Source: Actinocatenispora sp036503555
GTDB taxonomy: Bacteria; Actinomycetota; Actinomycetes; Mycobacteriales; Micromonosporaceae
Direction: 5' to 3'
Length of the DNA: 64,000 nt
Assembly: GCA_036503555.1 (NCBI GenBank)
Contig: DASXWQ010000059.1
Coordinates: 1-64,000 of the forward strand
The notes beneath the pieces are model-generated. The model was not told where the DNA came from. It was given only the letters and a program-made list of their open reading frames with translations, and made no database searches. Position 1 is the first letter of the stretch. Every line of letters begins with the position of its first letter. Shown here in pieces: positions 34,310 to 41,464 of the stretch. Both the position numbers and the translations under genes were made by a program.

Positions 34310-34509
34310 CTATGACGTTGAGGCTGCCTGACGAGCTGAACGACCAGCTCCGTCAGGTGGCGCAAGAAGAAGGCACGTCGCTCCAGCAGGCCGCCGTGAC
34401 CGCGATCGCGGAGTACGTGGAGCGGCGCGAGGAGGCTCGGGCCAAGGCACTTTTTGAGCGCGTTGCGGAGCGCGACGCCAACCTTTTGCACCGACTGGGC
34501 ACGGTATGA
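34306..34509 (+). CDS. Ribbon-helix-helix antitoxin
   Basis: A 67-residue protein. The N-terminal RHH (MTLRLPDELNDQLRQVAQEEGTSLQQAAVTAIAEYVERR, strand plus two helices) gives DNA binding. The C-terminal 25 residues (RAKALFERVAERDANLLHRLG) should wrap the toxin. It overlaps the toxin gene by ATGA, so the pair is cotranslated. Doc toxins classically pair with Phd; an RHH partner is a known mix-and-match variant. A second ATG two codons on is possible. Confidence 0.85.
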   Translation: MAMTLRLPDELNDQLRQVAQEEGTSLQQAAVTAIAEYVERREEARAKALFERVAERDANLLHRLGTV

Positions 34510-34880
34510 CGCGGTATCTGAGTCTCGCGACCGTGCTGGCCGGCGCGGAGGTGATTCTCGGTCCGGCGCCCGGTGTCCGGGACGTGGGACTGCTCGACTC
34601 CGCCATAGGGCGGCCGGCCGCATCGGCGTTCGGTGCCGACGCGTACCCGACGATCTGGGAGAAGGCGGCGGCGCTGCTGCACTCGATCGTCTCGGGTCAT
34701 CCCTTCGTCGACGGCAACATGCGGATGGGTTGGGCCGCCTGCGTGGTGTTCCTTGAGCTGAACGGCGAGGAACTGCACCACACCGAGGACGACGCGTTCG
34801 AGCTGGTGATGGCGGTGGCCGCGGGTGAGCTCGCGGACGTACCGAAGATCGCGGAACGACTCGAGGGCTTCTGCCGGTGA
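34506..34880 (+). CDS. Fic/Doc-family toxin
   Basis: A 124-residue all-helical Doc-type toxin. P1 Doc phosphorylates EF-Tu, whereas longer Fic proteins AMPylate targets. The core motif is HPFVDGNMRMGW (about 60-71). The catalytic His, Phe, Asp, Asn and Arg are present, but the residue that is Lys in Doc and Gly in Fic is Met here. N-terminal YLSLATVLAGAEVILG and C-terminal DDAFELVMAVAAGELADVPKIAERL match the family. Whether the Met tunes or kills activity is unknown. It is cotranslated with the RHH antitoxin. Confidence 0.88.
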   Translation: MTRYLSLATVLAGAEVILGPAPGVRDVGLLDSAIGRPAASAFGADAYPTIWEKAAALLHSIVSGHPFVDGNMRMGWAACVVFLELNGEELHHTEDDAFELVMAVAAGELADVPKIAERLEGFCR

Positions 34881-34888
34881 GTGGGCTG

Positions 34889-34931
34889 TCAACCAGGGTT
34901 GACGGAGGAGGCGTGTCAACGTAGGTTGACG
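34889..34931 (+). promoter_or_regulatory. Promoter framed by two GTCAAC/GTTGAC dyads
   Basis: Dyad 1 is GTCAACC-AG-GGTTGAC (34889-34904) and dyad 2 is GTCAAC-GTAG-GTTGAC (34916-34931); centres are 27 bp apart. TTGACG (34900-34905) is a good -35 and TAGGTT (34923-34928) a TANNNT -10, with exactly 17 bp between. The ATG at 34934 is where transcription should start. The right arm of dyad 1 is the -35 and dyad 2 covers the -10, so a bound dimer at either site would block RNA polymerase. Confidence 0.7.
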
Positions 34932-34933
34932 GA

Positions 34934-35155
34934 ATGGATAGCGGAGTGCGGCTGGCGCAGGCGGCCGGGAGCAAGGATCCGGCGGTCGGTCTCAAGGCCG
35001 TCCGAGCCCTGCGCGAGCTGGCCGAGCGGCTGGAGACGCTGCAGGTGGCGAGCGCGCGGCAGGCCGGATGGTCGTGGGAGGCCATCGCGGTGCTGCTCGG
35101 CGTGAGCCGCCAGGCGGTGCACAAGAAGCATGCCCAGAGTCGGAAGGATCGCTGA
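34934..35155 (+). CDS. Small HTH regulator paired with a Clp_N protein
   Basis: A 73-residue protein. A helical N-terminal half (LKAVRALRELAERLETLQVASARQAG) precedes a helix-turn-helix (WSWEAIAVLLGVSRQAVHKKHA) of the type that recognises GTTGAC-like half sites. Apparently leaderless. Two bases separate its stop from the ATG of the Clp_N gene, so the two are one transcript. It is the obvious candidate to bind the two dyads in front of it. Confidence 0.85.
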   Translation: MDSGVRLAQAAGSKDPAVGLKAVRALRELAERLETLQVASARQAGWSWEAIAVLLGVSRQAVHKKHAQSRKDR

Positions 35156-35157
35156 CG

Positions 35158-35715
35158 ATGTTCGAACGCTTCACCAAGGAGGCCCGCCGGGCGATCGTCC
35201 TCGCCCAGGAGGAGGCCAGGACGATGCGACACGACCACATCGGCACCGGGCACGTCCTGATCGGCATCCTCACCGTCGGCGAGGGGCCGGGCGCTCGGGC
35301 ACTGGTCGGTCTCGGCGTCGACCCCGAGGCCGTCCGGCAGTACGTGGCGCGGCTCGGTGACGACCCGCTGCCCGACGACGCGCTCGACGCGGACGCCCTC
35401 GCCAGCGTCGGCATCGACCTCGACCAGGTACGTCGCGCCGCCGAGGACGCGTTCGGTCCGGGCGCGCTGGAACGGCCGCGGCCGTGGCGGGCCGGGCACA
35501 TCCCGTTCGACTCGATGTCGAAGAAGTCGCTCGAACTCACTCTGCGTGAGACGGTCCGCCGGGGCGACCGGGAGATCCGCGACGCGCACGTCCTGCTCGG
35601 CATGGTCCGGGCCGAGCCGAACGCGGCCACGTCCGCACTGCTCGCGGCGGGCGCCGACCTGGCCGAGGTACGCGCGGCCGTGGAGCGGGAGCTGGACGCC
35701 GGCCAGGCGGCGTGA
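35158..35715 (+). CDS. Stand-alone Clp N-domain protein
   Basis: A 185-residue protein made of two Clp_N repeats and nothing else: MFERFTKEARRAIVLAQEEARTMRHDHIGTGHVLIGIL (1-38) and DSMSKKSLELTLRETVRRGDREIRDAHVLLGMV (about 117-149). It lacks any AAA+ module, so it cannot be an unfoldase. Such proteins resemble ClpC N-domain homologues and could be adaptors or decoys that bind ClpC substrates or phospho-arginine proteins. It follows a small HTH gene in a dedicated operon. clpC itself is 34 kb away in this window. Confidence 0.88.
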   Translation: MFERFTKEARRAIVLAQEEARTMRHDHIGTGHVLIGILTVGEGPGARALVGLGVDPEAVRQYVARLGDDPLPDDALDADALASVGIDLDQVRRAAEDAFGPGALERPRPWRAGHIPFDSMSKKSLELTLRETVRRGDREIRDAHVLLGMVRAEPNAATSALLAAGADLAEVRAAVERELDAGQAA

Positions 35716-35798
35716 CCGCGCCGGGGCGGGCCGTCCCGACTGTCGCGCCGTTGCTGCGTTACGGCAGGTGGTGGGTGCCCGCCCCGGCACCGGCACGG

Positions 35799-35810
35799 TA
35801 CGGTGCGCGC
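35799..35810 (+). promoter_or_regulatory. Leaderless -10 for the PLP enzyme
   Basis: TACGGT (35799-35804) lies six bases before the GTG at 35811. This supports the shorter start of the downstream gene. Confidence 0.45.
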
Positions 35811-36908
35811 GTGGAACAACTGGACCGCGGCAGCGACGCCGACCGGGCCTGGGTGGCGGAGGCCGTACGCAGGGTGGCCGCGGACGCCAACCGCAGCGCC
35901 GACACGCACCTGCTGGCCTTCCCGCTCCCGTTCGACTGGGGCATCGACCTGTACCTCAAGGACGAGTCGACGCACCCGACCGGGTCGCTCAAACACCGCC
36001 TGGCCCGTTCGCTGTTCCTGTACGGGCTGTGCAACGGCTGGATCCACGAGGGCACCACGATCGTCGAGGCGTCGTCCGGGTCGACCGCGGTCAGCGAGGC
36101 GTACTTCGCGCGCATGCTCGGGCTGCCGTTCGTCGCGGTCATCCCGGCAGGCACCAGCCCGGAGAAGATCGAGCTGATCGAGTTCGCGGGCGGCCGGTGC
36201 CACCTCGTCGCCGACGCCGCCACCGTGTACGACGAGGCCCGCGGGCTCGCCGCGCAGCTTGGCGGCCACTTCATGGACCAGTTCACCTACGCCGAGCGGG
36301 CGACCGACTGGCGCGGCAACAACAACATCGCCGAGTCGATCTTCGAGCAGCTCGCGCTGGAACGGCACCCGGAGCCGGCCTGGATCGTCGTCGGCGCCGG
36401 CACCGGCGGTACGTCCGCCACGATCGGCCGCTTCCTCCGCTACCGGCAGTACGCGACGAGGCTCGCCGTCGTCGACGTCGAACACTCGGCGTTCTACGAC
36501 GGCTGGGTCGCCGACGACCCCGACCACGTCGTACGGTGCGGGTCGCGGATCGAGGGCATCGGCCGCCCGCGCGTCGAGCCGTCGTTCCTGCCCGGCGTCG
36601 TCGACCGCATGATGCGGGTACCCGACGCGGCGTCGCTGGCCGCGATGCGCGCCGGCGCGACGCTGCTCGGCCGCCGGATCGGCGGGTCCACCGGCACCAA
36701 CCTGTGGGGTGCGTTCGCGCTGATCGCGGAGCTGCGCGCGGCGGGCCGTACGGGCAGCGTGGTCAGCCTGCTGTGCGACTCCGGCGACCGGTACGGCCAC
36801 ACGTACTACGACGACGGCTGGCTCGCGGAGCAGCGCATCGACCCGGCGCCGTACCTCGGCACCGTGGAACGGTTCCTCGCCACCGGCGACTGGCGCGAGC
36901 CCCGCTAG
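35811..36908 (+). CDS. PLP-dependent cysteine synthase-family protein (Cds1-like)
   Basis: A fold-type II PLP enzyme, about 365 residues from the GTG at 35811. The PLP Lys is in HPTGSLKHRLA, the substrate loop is EASSGSTAVSEAYF, and the phosphate-binding Gly-rich loop is GAGTGGTSATIG. It is most like mycobacterial Cds1 (Rv3684), a cysteine desulfhydrase releasing H2S, rather than CysK or CysM (about 310 residues). A GTG at 35712 overlapping the Clp_N stop would add 33 residues, but these look non-coding and a leaderless -10 sits before 35811. It converges on the next gene with a 4-bp overlap (CTAG). Confidence 0.85.
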   Translation: MEQLDRGSDADRAWVAEAVRRVAADANRSADTHLLAFPLPFDWGIDLYLKDESTHPTGSLKHRLARSLFLYGLCNGWIHEGTTIVEASSGSTAVSEAYFARMLGLPFVAVIPAGTSPEKIELIEFAGGRCHLVADAATVYDEARGLAAQLGGHFMDQFTYAERATDWRGNNNIAESIFEQLALERHPEPAWIVVGAGTGGTSATIGRFLRYRQYATRLAVVDVEHSAFYDGWVADDPDHVVRCGSRIEGIGRPRVEPSFLPGVVDRMMRVPDAASLAAMRAGATLLGRRIGGSTGTNLWGAFALIAELRAAGRTGSVVSLLCDSGDRYGHTYYDDGWLAEQRIDPAPYLGTVERFLATGDWREPR

Positions 36909-37537
36909 GCGACCCGGTCGGCCAGGCCCGGGTAGTGGCGGACGAAACCCTCGTGGTCGACGGTCAGGTCGGCGTGGAACGTGCCGGACGAGTACCGCAC
37001 CGACTCGGGCCCCAGCACCGTGTACGCCTGCTCGCTGGGCACCACCGTCAGCTCGGGCAGCAGTACCCAGGCGGCGGTGATGCGGTGGTCGGAGCCGTCC
37101 GGCTCGCGACCCAGCAGGCCGAGCCGGCGCAGCGGCAACGTGTTGGTCAGCGGTGAGCCCAGCAGGTCGACGTCGATCGCGTCGGTCAGCTCGTCCGGCA
37201 GATCCGTGCCGGGCAGCGCGGCCCCCGGGCGGCCGGCGCGGGCCAGCGCCTGGTCGAGCCGGCCCCGCTCGTTCGTGGTGATGCGCCAGCGGCCCGCCGC
37301 CCGCTCCAGCCGTACCTGCCGGCGCCAGCCCCCGCCCTCCGCCTCCACCTCGAACATCCGGGTCGCCCAGTGCTCGTCGGTCAGCAACTGGTACCGGCAG
37401 GTGAAGGGCACCGGGTCGACACAGATCAGCGTGCCCCGGGCGCGCAGCCCGGCCCCGTCGTCGTACAGCACCTGCTCGGTGCCGTCGACGTCCAGCCGCC
37501 GCCAGAGGATCGACCGTCCCAGCCCGCTCATGCTCAT
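36905..37537 (-). CDS. Putative glycolipid-binding-domain protein
   Basis: A 210-residue protein of the putative glycolipid-binding family (PF06475). The opening RSILWRRLDVDGTEQVLYDDGAGLRARGTLICVDPVPFTCRYQLLTDEHWATR is diagnostic. Further signatures are DVDLLGSPLTNTLPLRRLGL and the C-terminal YSSGTFHADLTVDHEGFVRHYPGL. It is predicted to be a beta-barrel cytosolic protein; the ligand is not established. It overlaps the convergent PLP enzyme gene by 4 bp. Confidence 0.85.
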   Translation of the reverse strand: MSMSGLGRSILWRRLDVDGTEQVLYDDGAGLRARGTLICVDPVPFTCRYQLLTDEHWATRMFEVEAEGGGWRRQVRLERAAGRWRITTNERGRLDQALARAGRPGAALPGTDLPDELTDAIDVDLLGSPLTNTLPLRRLGLLGREPDGSDHRITAAWVLLPELTVVPSEQAYTVLGPESVRYSSGTFHADLTVDHEGFVRHYPGLADRVA

Positions 37538-37579
37538 GGCGCCTCCTCGTCGACGGACAGCCTGTCATCCCCGCCGGCG

Positions 37580-40500
37580 TCAGGACAGGAAGATCCAGAG
37601 ACCGACACCGACCAGGATCAACACGAACGCGCCGACCCCCATGATCATCAGGGTCAGCCGGTTCTTGGACTCCTGGCGTTCGTCGCCGACCGTGTCCGGC
37701 GGCGCGTTCCGCGGGCCGAGGATGTGCCCGGCCAGCGAGCCGGTCGTCTCCATCGGGTTGAGATCCGGGTACCGCTGCGCGGCCGTCACGTCGGGCCGGG
37801 CGCCCAGCGGAACGCCGGGCGGTGGCGCGGTCGGCATGTCGGGGCGGGCGCCGGCCGGCGCGACGGGTGGCGCCGCGGGCGGGTCGGCCGGGCGGCCGGC
37901 GGGCCGGCTGCCCGCCCGGTCCCGGTCGGTCCACGGGCGGGGCGGCGGATCGGTCGCGAACCGCTGCTCCGCAGCCCTGCGGTCGTCCGCCTCGCTGTCC
38001 GCGGACAACTGCCGGGCGAACCGCTGCTCCGGCGTCAACGTACCGGCGGGCTGGCCCGGGTCGTACCCGGCGGGCACCCGGCCCGGGTCCCCGCCGTACT
38101 GCTCGGGCCGCATCCCCTGGTGTTGGTCGGATGCGTGGCCCGCGTGGTGCCTGGGCCGGTGGCCCGGATGCTGCTCGGGCGCATGGCCCGGGTGATGGTC
38201 GGGCGCGTGGCCCGGGTGTTCGTACCGGTCCGGGTAGGGCGCCCCGTCGCGGTCGGGCCGGTACTCTTCCGGCTGCCGCACGTCCGCCCGGTCCTGGCTC
38301 TGGGGGTGACGCGGGTAGGCGTCCCCGACGGGCGACTCGGTCGCCCGGTTCTGCTGAGGCCAGTCCGGGTGTCCCCCCGGACCGCCGCCCCCGGTACCGC
38401 CGCCCTCACCGCCGTCCGGCCGGCCCGTCTCGACCCGGCTCGCACCGCCCGCCGGGTTGCCCTGCCACCACGACGGCTCCGGCTCCTGCGTACGCGGCTG
38501 CTCCACCGGGTACGCCGGCGGCGACACCGGCGGGGCCGACCGCGGCCGGTCCTGCGGGTAGCCGGGCGCGCCGTACGTGTCCGGCGTCGCGCGCTGCGGG
38601 AACTGCTCGCCCTGCTGGCCCCAGCCCTGGTCGGCCGGCTGCTGGCCGGGCGTCGCCCAGTCCGGCTGCTGCCGCTGGTACCCCGGCTGCTCCGGCACCC
38701 CACCCGGCTGCTGCGGGAAGCCCGGCTGCTCGTGGTAGCCCGGCTGGTTGGCGTACCCGGGCTGGTTGGCGAAGCCCGGCTGGCCGTCGGATCCCGGCTG
38801 GGCGTAGCCGGGCTGGCCGGCGTAGCCGGGCTGGTTCGGCTGAGGCTCACCGGGGTATGCCGGGCGTTCCGGCTGCCCCGGGTACGCCGGCGGCCGGTCG
38901 CCTGGCACCTCGCCCGCGTTCGCGCCGACCGGCGGGTACCCGCCCGGCTGCTGACCCTGCTGCTGCTCGCCGGACCAGTAGTCCGACGGCCGCGACTGGT
39001 CGGCCGACCAGGCACCGTCCTGCTGGCCGCCGCGCTGCTCCTGCTCCGGCCACTGCTGCCCGCCGGCCTGCTCCGCCGGCTGCCCGTACTGACCCGGGTG
39101 GCCCTGCTCCGCGGGCTGCCCGTACTGCTGCCCCTGCTCCGCCGGCTGGCCGTACTGGCCGGGCTGGCCCTCGCCGGGCTGGCCGTACTGCTGCGCCGGG
39201 GGTGCGGACTGCGGGGCACCGTACTGGCCGGGCGGGGGCTGCGGCGCACCGAACTGCTGCGGATCCGGCTGCCCGTACTGCTGGGCGGGCGGCGCCGACT
39301 GCGGCGCACCGTACGGCGGCGCGGACTGCTGGGCGGGCGGCCCGGACTGGGGTGCCGCGTACGGCGGGCCGGACTGCTGGGCAGGCGGCCCGGACTGCGG
39401 CGCGGCGAAGGGCGGCCCGGACTGCGGCGCGGACTGCGGTGCGCCACCGCCCATGAACGCGGCGATCTCGTCGGCGCTGACCCGGTTCGCCGCCGGCACC
39501 GCCGCGACCCCGCGGGCCGCCATCGGCGGTACCTCGTCGCCCGGCCACGCCGCCGCCGGCGGCGGCCACGCCGCGGGCGGCGCGTCCTCGCTCGGCCGCT
39601 CCGGCGGCGCGGACTGCTCCGACGGGTGACCGTACACGTGCTCGGCCGCCGGCTCCTGCGCCGGCGGTTGCTGCCCGCGCTGCTGCTCCGGGGCGTTCGG
39701 GTCGTCCCACGCGTTCGCGAACGCCGCCCACGGGGAGTCGCTCGACTGCGCCGGCGCCTCCGGCTCCTGCCGCTGCGGTACCTCCGCCGCACCGAACTGC
39801 TGCTCACCCTGCGGCGGCGCGTACCGGTCGACCGGCTGCTGCTCCGCCTGCGGTGGCGCGTAGCGGTCGACGGGCTGCTGGTCCGGTACGCCGTACGCCG
39901 CGGGCTGCTGCGCCTGCGGCGGCGCGTAGCGGTCGACGGGTTGTTGGTCGGGTACGCCGAACTGCTGTTCGGCCTGTGGCGGCGCGTAGCGGTCCACCGG
40001 CTGCTGGTCGGGTACGCCGAACTGCTGCTCTGCCTGTGGCGGCGCGTAGCGGTCCACCGGCTGCTGGTCGGGCACGCCGAACGACTCGGGCTGCGGCGGC
40101 GCGTAGCGGTCCACCGGCTGCTGGTCGGGTACGCCGAAGCCGCTGGCGGGCTCCCCGCCGAACCAGTCGCGCTGCTCGGCGGCGTGGGCGTGCGCGCCGT
40201 CGGCGGGCTGGTCGCCGGACGCCGGGCGCGGGCCGTCGGGCTGCGCCGGCTCGGACGGCTGCCAGGACGGTTCGGCGGAGGCGGCCCACGGGTCCGGGGG
40301 AAGCTCGTCCGAGTCGTATCCGCCGAGCTCGCGCGCGGGCTCCGGCGCAGGCGCGACGGGCTCGGGCTGGGCCGGGGTGGCGGGTGCGCCGGCGCCGTCC
40401 CAGATCGGTCCGTCGACGGGCATTGGTGGCGGCTGGTACGGCTCGGGCAGCGCGGCGGCCTCCTCGGCGGCGCTGCGCGGCTCGCCACCCCAGCCCGCCG

Positions 40501-41155
40501 GGGGCTCGGGCGGCTGGTCGGCCTGCTCACCGGGTACGCCGGCGCGGCCCTCGGCCGGCTGGCCCCAGGGGTCGCTGCCCTGGCCGCCCTGGGCGTCGGC
40601 GGGCTGCTGCGTCCACGGGTCGCGGCCCTGCGCCGGTACGTCGGCGTGCTGTGGCGCCTGGCCGCCCCACTGGTCCGGCCCCGCTTCGCGGGGCGCGTCG
40701 CCCCACTGGTCCGGCGCCGCGCCGCGGGGCGCGTCGCTCCACGTGTTCGGTTGTTCCGGCGCGGGGCCGCCCCACTGGCCGGGCGCCTGCCGCTGGGGCG
40801 CGTCGTCCCATTGGCCGGGCGCCTGGCGTTGCGGCGCGTCGTCCCACTGGCCGGGGGCCTGGCGTTGCGGGGTCTCTTCCCACTGGCCGGCGCCGCGGCG
40901 CTGGGGTGCGTCGTCCCACTGGCGGGGCGCCTGCGGCGCGTCGCCCCAGCCGGCCGGCTGGGGGTCGCCCCACTGGCCCGCCGGCTCGGCGGGCTGCTGG
41001 TTCATCGGCCAGGACGGCGCGCGGCCGCCCTGGTCAGCCGGGGCCTGGTACGAGCCGGCAGCCGGCGGGTCGGCGACGGGGGTGCCGCACCGCGGGCAGA
41101 TGCCCACGGCAGGCGGCACGCGCTCGCCACACGTCGAACACGTCCGGTCCTCCAT
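37580..41155 (-). CDS. 1191-residue zinc-ribbon, Pro/Gln-rich, tail-anchored protein
   Basis: I chose the ATG at 41155 (GGGAGGG five bases upstream). Residues 1-30 form a zinc ribbon with two CxxC pairs (CSTCG, CPRCG). The next 1100 residues are low-complexity Pro, Gln, Gly and Ala sequence with internal repeats: DDAPQRQAPGQW units near residues 80-120, a 20-residue unit GVPDQQPVDRYAPPQAEQQF repeated five times plus one partial copy (about 340-450), and QSGPPAQ and GQPGYA units further on. The last 27 residues (TLMIMGVGAFVLILVGVGLWIFLS) form a single tail anchor. The disordered body should face the cytoplasm. No enzyme domain is visible. Function unknown; possibly a cell-division or cell-envelope scaffold. 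Confidence 0.85.
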   Translation of the reverse strand: MEDRTCSTCGERVPPAVGICPRCGTPVADPPAAGSYQAPADQGGRAPSWPMNQQPAEPAGQWGDPQPAGWGDAPQAPRQWDDAPQRRGAGQWEETPQRQAPGQWDDAPQRQAPGQWDDAPQRQAPGQWGGPAPEQPNTWSDAPRGAAPDQWGDAPREAGPDQWGGQAPQHADVPAQGRDPWTQQPADAQGGQGSDPWGQPAEGRAGVPGEQADQPPEPPAGWGGEPRSAAEEAAALPEPYQPPPMPVDGPIWDGAGAPATPAQPEPVAPAPEPARELGGYDSDELPPDPWAASAEPSWQPSEPAQPDGPRPASGDQPADGAHAHAAEQRDWFGGEPASGFGVPDQQPVDRYAPPQPESFGVPDQQPVDRYAPPQAEQQFGVPDQQPVDRYAPPQAEQQFGVPDQQPVDRYAPPQAQQPAAYGVPDQQPVDRYAPPQAEQQPVDRYAPPQGEQQFGAAEVPQRQEPEAPAQSSDSPWAAFANAWDDPNAPEQQRGQQPPAQEPAAEHVYGHPSEQSAPPERPSEDAPPAAWPPPAAAWPGDEVPPMAARGVAAVPAANRVSADEIAAFMGGGAPQSAPQSGPPFAAPQSGPPAQQSGPPYAAPQSGPPAQQSAPPYGAPQSAPPAQQYGQPDPQQFGAPQPPPGQYGAPQSAPPAQQYGQPGEGQPGQYGQPAEQGQQYGQPAEQGHPGQYGQPAEQAGGQQWPEQEQRGGQQDGAWSADQSRPSDYWSGEQQQGQQPGGYPPVGANAGEVPGDRPPAYPGQPERPAYPGEPQPNQPGYAGQPGYAQPGSDGQPGFANQPGYANQPGYHEQPGFPQQPGGVPEQPGYQRQQPDWATPGQQPADQGWGQQGEQFPQRATPDTYGAPGYPQDRPRSAPPVSPPAYPVEQPRTQEPEPSWWQGNPAGGASRVETGRPDGGEGGGTGGGGPGGHPDWPQQNRATESPVGDAYPRHPQSQDRADVRQPEEYRPDRDGAPYPDRYEHPGHAPDHHPGHAPEQHPGHRPRHHAGHASDQHQGMRPEQYGGDPGRVPAGYDPGQPAGTLTPEQRFARQLSADSEADDRRAAEQRFATDPPPRPWTDRDRAGSRPAGRPADPPAAPPVAPAGARPDMPTAPPPGVPLGARPDVTAAQRYPDLNPMETTGSLAGHILGPRNAPPDTVGDERQESKNRLTLMIMGVGAFVLILVGVGLWIFLS
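39820..40140 (-). repeat. 60-bp coding tandem repeat
   Basis: Five complete and one partial 60-bp unit inside the zinc-ribbon gene, encoding GVPDQQPVDRYAPPQ plus a variable AEQQF. The units differ at scattered third positions, so the array is not a very recent expansion. Confidence 0.88.
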
Positions 41156-41367
41156 CAAGCCCTCCCGTGGCATGTCCACCGACCGCTCAACCCACACCGT
41201 GCCATACCGCGGCGATCACCGGCAGCGGGCCGAACGCCGCCCGGCCACGCCATCGACCGGGCCCCGTGAGCCTACGAGGCGAGCGGCCGGATGGGTGGAG
41301 AGGGACCACCCACCCTGCCCACGTGCTGGGATTCCGCCACGATCCGTGCGCCGGCACGGCGCGGTGG

Positions 41368-41400
41368 TACCGCGCCGACACGGTGGGTGTCGGCGCGGTA
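41368..41400 (-). terminator. Terminator after the NlpC/P60 gene
   Basis: A perfect 14-bp stem (41368-41381 with 41387-41400) and a 5-base loop, 65 bp beyond the stop of the minus-strand gene at 41465. The rest of the 309-bp gap (41156-41464) contains no convincing gene; it must hold the promoter of the zinc-ribbon gene. Confidence 0.85.
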
Positions 41401-41464
41401 CGTGACACGGCTGGTCCAGACATCGCCGATGACCGGATTCTCGGTGCGTGACCTCGGCGACAGG

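Noticed and set aside
34889..34931. Short CRISPR-like repeat-spacer unit
   Set aside because: Only two dyads with a 12-bp gap that coincide with promoter elements; operators explain them better.
39820..40140. CRISPR array
   Set aside because: The 60-bp repeats are in frame within a coding gene, lack spacers and encode a degenerate protein repeat.
37370..41269. 1299-codon plus-strand frame rich in Arg, Leu and Val
   Set aside because: Antisense of the zinc-ribbon protein gene. The minus-strand product has a zinc ribbon, clean amino-acid repeats and a tail anchor, and a good ribosome-binding site.
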